From Streptococcus gallinaceus (GTDB taxonomy: Bacteria > Bacillota > Bacilli > Lactobacillales > Streptococcaceae), in the NCBI RefSeq assembly GCF_024170225.1, contig NZ_JALJXU010000001.1:186001-250000 (forward strand): a stretch of 64,000 bases of DNA. The letters are read 5' to 3'. This document shows, piece after piece, positions 60,731 to 64,000 of the stretch. The first letter of the stretch is position 1; each line of letters begins with the position of its first letter. Below the pieces are notes generated by a model that saw only the letters and a program-made list of their open reading frames with translations, was not told where the DNA came from and made no database searches. The translations under genes were made by a program, and so were the position numbers.

Positions 60731-63700
60731 TGTATTTGAAATCAATTGAGATGCAGGGGTTTAAGTCCTTTGCGGATAAGACCAAAGTGGTGTTCGACCA
60801 AGGGGTTACCGCAGTTGTTGGTCCAAATGGTTCTGGAAAATCCAATATCACAGAGAGTCTGCGTTGGGCCTTGGGGGAATCTTCCGCAAAAAGTCTGCGT
60901 GGTGGCAAGATGCCTGATGTAATTTTTGCTGGGACTCAAAATCGTAAGCCGCTCAATTATGCCTCAGTGGCGGTCACTTTGGACAATAGCAAGGGATTTA
61001 TTGCCAATCGTTCAGCTGAAATCAAGGTTGAGCGTCATATTTATCGGTCGGGGGATAGTGAGTATCTGATTGATGGACAAAAGGTTCGTCTGCGGGATAT
61101 TCACGATCTCTTCATGGATACTGGTCTGGGGCGTGATTCTTTTTCAATCATTTCCCAAGGTCGTGTGGAAGCAATTTTCAATTCTAAGCCGGAAGAACGC
61201 CGTGCGATTTTTGAAGAAGCTGCTGGCGTTTTAAAATACAAGACTCGGAAAAAAGAGACAGAGACTAAATTGTCCCAAACTCAAGACAATTTAGATCGTT
61301 TGGAAGATATCATCTATGAGCTGGATAATCAGGTTAAACCGCTTGAAAAGCAAGCTCAAGTTGCGAGACAATTTTTAGAATTAGATGGCAAGCGAAGCGA
61401 GCTTTACTTGGATGTTTTGGTAGAGCAGATTCGTCGTGGACGAGCAGAGTTGACTGCCAAAGAAGAAAGTCTAGCTCAAGTACGTGCTGAGCTGTCAGAG
61501 TACTATGCCCAACGGGATCAACTTGAGAAAGAAAATCAAGAACTCAAGAGCAAGCGGCATCAATTTGCCGAGAAGCTGGATGAAGAGCAAAATAGTTTAC
61601 TGGATGTGACACGTCTGGTGAGTGATTTGGAACGAAAAATTGAAGTTCATCAGCTGGAATCCAGTCAAAATGAATCCAGCAAGAAAGACGCTCAGGAGCG
61701 CCTGGCTGGCTTGGCTGAAAAGCTTGGTCATTTGCAGAAGCAGCTGCTAGAAAAAGAATCTCATGAAGCAGATTTGAAAAAGGATCTGCAGGTAGTACGC
61801 GAGCGCTTGACTCAAGTTTCTCAAGAAATTTTGCATTTTTCAGAGGATTCAGATCAAGTGATTGAACACTTGCGGGAGCAGTTTGTCAAACTCATGCAGG
61901 CAGAAGCTGACCAGTCCAATCAATTAACCAAATTAGAGCAAGAAATCGCCAATCAAATCCATCAGTCTGAAAGCCAGTCTCAAGAATTGGAAAAACTAGA
62001 GGAGAGTCGGCAAAAGACAGAGCAAGAATTAGAAAAAAGCCAAGCAGAATTGACTCTTGCAGAGGAAACTCTTAAGGCGCTTCTTGCTAGTTATGAAACG
62101 ACTCGAGCAGAACTTGTTGATGCGGAAAGCCGGTATCAGCAGGAGCAAGCAAGTATGTTTGATTTGCTGGACCAAGTGAAGGTAAAACGAGCGCGTCAGG
62201 CCAGTCTAGAAGCGATTTTGAAGAATCATTCCAACTTCTATGCCGGTGTTAAAGCGGTCTTGCAAGCCAAGGAACAGCTGGGTGGGGTTATCGGAGCGGT
62301 CAGTGAGCATTTGACCTTTGATACTCAGTATCAAACTGCCTTGGAAATTGCCTTGGGCGGTGCTAGCCAGAATATCATCGTAGAAGATGAAGCGGTTGCC
62401 AAGCGTGCCATTGCTTTTCTTAAACAAAATCGTCAGGGACGGGCGACCTTCTTGCCTGTTACGACCATTAAACCGCGCCAAATTGCGGGCCAGTTTTTAC
62501 AGACATTAGAAGCGACCCAAGGTTATCTGGGGAGGGCGGATGAGTTGGTTTCTTACGAGCCTCGTTTGGCCAATATTTTCCAAAACTTACTGGGGGCGAC
62601 GGCAATTTTTGATACGATTGACCATGCCAACCAAGCAGCGCGAGCTACACGTTTCCAAGTTAGAATAGTAACCTTAGACGGTTCAGAAATCCGTCCAGGT
62701 GGTGCCTTTGCCGGTGGTGCCAATCGCAACCAAAACACAACCTTTATCAAGCCTGAATTGGATGAGTTGTTGGTAGAGATTGAGGCATTATCAACCGACT
62801 TGCGCCGTCAGGAAATACAAGTTGCCGACGTGAAAGATGCCTTGGATGAGGTCCGTACTCGCATAGAATCCATCAAAGAAGAGGGCGAAGCAGCTCGATT
62901 AGCAGAGCAGAAATGCCGCCTATCGCACGAGCAAATTCTTGAGCGGATGTCTGATATTACCCGCTTGTACGAATTGCAAATGGGACAAGTTGCAGGTGGC
63001 AATCTTTCTGAGCTACAAGAATTGAAAGTGTCTACGGAAGCTTCTTTGGTAGATTTTGCACAGAAAAAAGTAGCATTAAATCGACAAATCGAGGAAGTGA
63101 AGCACAATCGCGATGCCATTCAGGAGAGTTTGCAAAAACTACAGAATTCTCAGTCTCAGTTAAAAGTGGAAGAAAATCAACTGACCAGTGAAATCCGATT
63201 TGCCCAGACAGAATCCAAGCGTTTGAGTGAAGAAATTGGTCAAGCTGAACATGAATCTTCTATTTTGCAGACCATTATTGACCAAAAAATCGAGGCTATG
63301 GATGACACGAGCTTAGAAGTGTTGGAAGAGCAGCTTCAGCAGGCTCAAGCTAAGAAAACGGATATCAATCAATCTCTTGTACGCTTGAAATTTGAGCTTG
63401 AGGATATTGAGGGAAGTTTGGAAGATTTGGAAGGTCACTTGGAGCAAGCCCGTCTGAAAAATGATGATCTTATTCGTCGTCAAGCCAAGTTAGAAGAGGA
63501 TGTAGAGCAAGGTGGACAGCGGCTTCGTAGTCTGGTCTTGAATCTGACAGAGAACTTCAAGATGAGTTTTGATGAAGCCGACCAGCAAGCGAAAACTTTG
63601 GAAGACTTGGCTAGTGCTGAAAAGGAACTCAAGGACTTGGAGCGCGCCATTCGTGCCCTTGGACCGGTCAACTTGGATGCTATCGAACAATACGATGAAG

Positions 63701-64000
63701 TCAATAGCCGCCTAGCCTTTCTATCTAGCCAGCGTGAAGATGTCTTGTCTGCGCGTGATTTGCTCTTAGCGACAATCAACGATATGGACGACGAGGTAAA
63801 AGAGCGCTTCAAAGTGACATTTGATGCCATTCGCGAGTCATTCCAATTGACCTTTAAGCAAATGTTTGGTGGCGGTTCGGCAGACTTGATTCTGACTTGG
63901 AGCGACCTTTTGACTGCTGGAGTAGAGATTTCGGTGCAGCCACCAGGTAAGAAAATTCAATCCCTCAATCTCATGTCCGGTGGTGAAAAGGCCTTGTCAG
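60730..64000 (+). CDS. smc: Chromosome segregation SMC ATPase (3' end outside window)
   Basis: Large coiled-coil ATPase of bacterial condensin, working with ScpA/ScpB in chromosome organisation. About 1090 residues are present. Walker A is GPNGSGKSNITESLRWALG at about residues 31-49; Q-loop SIISQGRVEAIF follows; long coiled coils occupy about 165-495 and 680-950, with the hinge between them (VIGAVSEHLTFDTQYQTALE and GGAFAGGANRNQNTTF). The window ends inside the C-terminal ATP-binding signature LNLMSGGEKALS. It begins with ATG overlapping the rnc stop (TAATG), as in other streptococci. The gene has no frame break here. Confidence 0.97.
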   Translation, partial: MYLKSIEMQGFKSFADKTKVVFDQGVTAVVGPNGSGKSNITESLRWALGESSAKSLRGGKMPDVIFAGTQNRKPLNYASVAVTLDNSKGFIANRSAEIKVERHIYRSGDSEYLIDGQKVRLRDIHDLFMDTGLGRDSFSIISQGRVEAIFNSKPEERRAIFEEAAGVLKYKTRKKETETKLSQTQDNLDRLEDIIYELDNQVKPLEKQAQVARQFLELDGKRSELYLDVLVEQIRRGRAELTAKEESLAQVRAELSEYYAQRDQLEKENQELKSKRHQFAEKLDEEQNSLLDVTRLVSDLERKIEVHQLESSQNESSKKDAQERLAGLAEKLGHLQKQLLEKESHEADLKKDLQVVRERLTQVSQEILHFSEDSDQVIEHLREQFVKLMQAEADQSNQLTKLEQEIANQIHQSESQSQELEKLEESRQKTEQELEKSQAELTLAEETLKALLASYETTRAELVDAESRYQQEQASMFDLLDQVKVKRARQASLEAILKNHSNFYAGVKAVLQAKEQLGGVIGAVSEHLTFDTQYQTALEIALGGASQNIIVEDEAVAKRAIAFLKQNRQGRATFLPVTTIKPRQIAGQFLQTLEATQGYLGRADELVSYEPRLANIFQNLLGATAIFDTIDHANQAARATRFQVRIVTLDGSEIRPGGAFAGGANRNQNTTFIKPELDELLVEIEALSTDLRRQEIQVADVKDALDEVRTRIESIKEEGEAARLAEQKCRLSHEQILERMSDITRLYELQMGQVAGGNLSELQELKVSTEASLVDFAQKKVALNRQIEEVKHNRDAIQESLQKLQNSQSQLKVEENQLTSEIRFAQTESKRLSEEIGQAEHESSILQTIIDQKIEAMDDTSLEVLEEQLQQAQAKKTDINQSLVRLKFELEDIEGSLEDLEGHLEQARLKNDDLIRRQAKLEEDVEQGGQRLRSLVLNLTENFKMSFDEADQQAKTLEDLASAEKELKDLERAIRALGPVNLDAIEQYDEVNSRLAFLSSQREDVLSARDLLLATINDMDDEVKERFKVTFDAIRESFQLTFKQMFGGGSADLILTWSDLLTAGVEISVQPPGKKIQSLNLMSGGEKALS

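Overview
The window looks like a Streptococcus chromosome, most probably S. suis or a close relative. This is inferred from gene content and from the low-GC, AGGAG-type ribosome sites; no marker gene proves the species. Nearly all of it is coding, with short intergenic hairpins acting as terminators. It begins inside serC and ends inside smc.

Bases 1-24,200 are mostly housekeeping genes: serine synthesis (serC, GNAT, serA); DNA repair (ogt, an AlkD-type glycosylase, nth, exoA); an sdpR/sdpI pair whose sdpI is frameshifted; a deoxynucleoside kinase; metG; a peroxide-defence pair ahpC-ahpF that sits between metG and a decayed second copy of the metG tail; the late competence gene coiA behind a ComX (SigX) box; pepF; two GNAT genes (the second broken) and a HAD phosphatase; an IS200-type relic; niaX/niaR (niacin uptake and its repressor); an O-methyltransferase; the foldase lipoprotein prsA; and alaS behind a T-box.

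Bases 24,200-46,920 are the main accessory region. They hold a complete type IV pilus locus of the kind known from S. sanguinis: assembly and retraction ATPases (pilF, pilT), platform protein (pilG), one major-pilin-like gene, a minor pilin with an unusual leader, a von Willebrand A modular pilin (PilB type), a lectin-like modular pilin (PilC type), pilM, pilN, pilO, three accessory genes not given a firm name (a FimV-like architecture, a PRC-barrel protein, a weakly VanW-like protein), a prepilin peptidase (pilD) and a small muralytic enzyme overlapping pilD. A SUFU-domain gene precedes the locus. A secreted transglutaminase-like protein with ten 36-bp repeats, a small membrane protein and an Mga-family regulator follow it. 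Most long gaps inside the pil cluster hold strong hairpins without T-tracts, which suggests segmental control of mRNA abundance.

Bases 46,920-64,000 return to the core genome: a palindrome-controlled unit (39-residue ORF, XRE regulator, DUF3169-like membrane protein, CAAX-type protease), class Ib ribonucleotide reductase nrdHEF (minus strand) with NrdR-type boxes, the citrate arm acn-citZ-icd that makes 2-oxoglutarate for glutamate, the PTS general proteins ptsH-ptsI, rnc and the start of smc. No tRNA, rRNA or CRISPR array was recognised.
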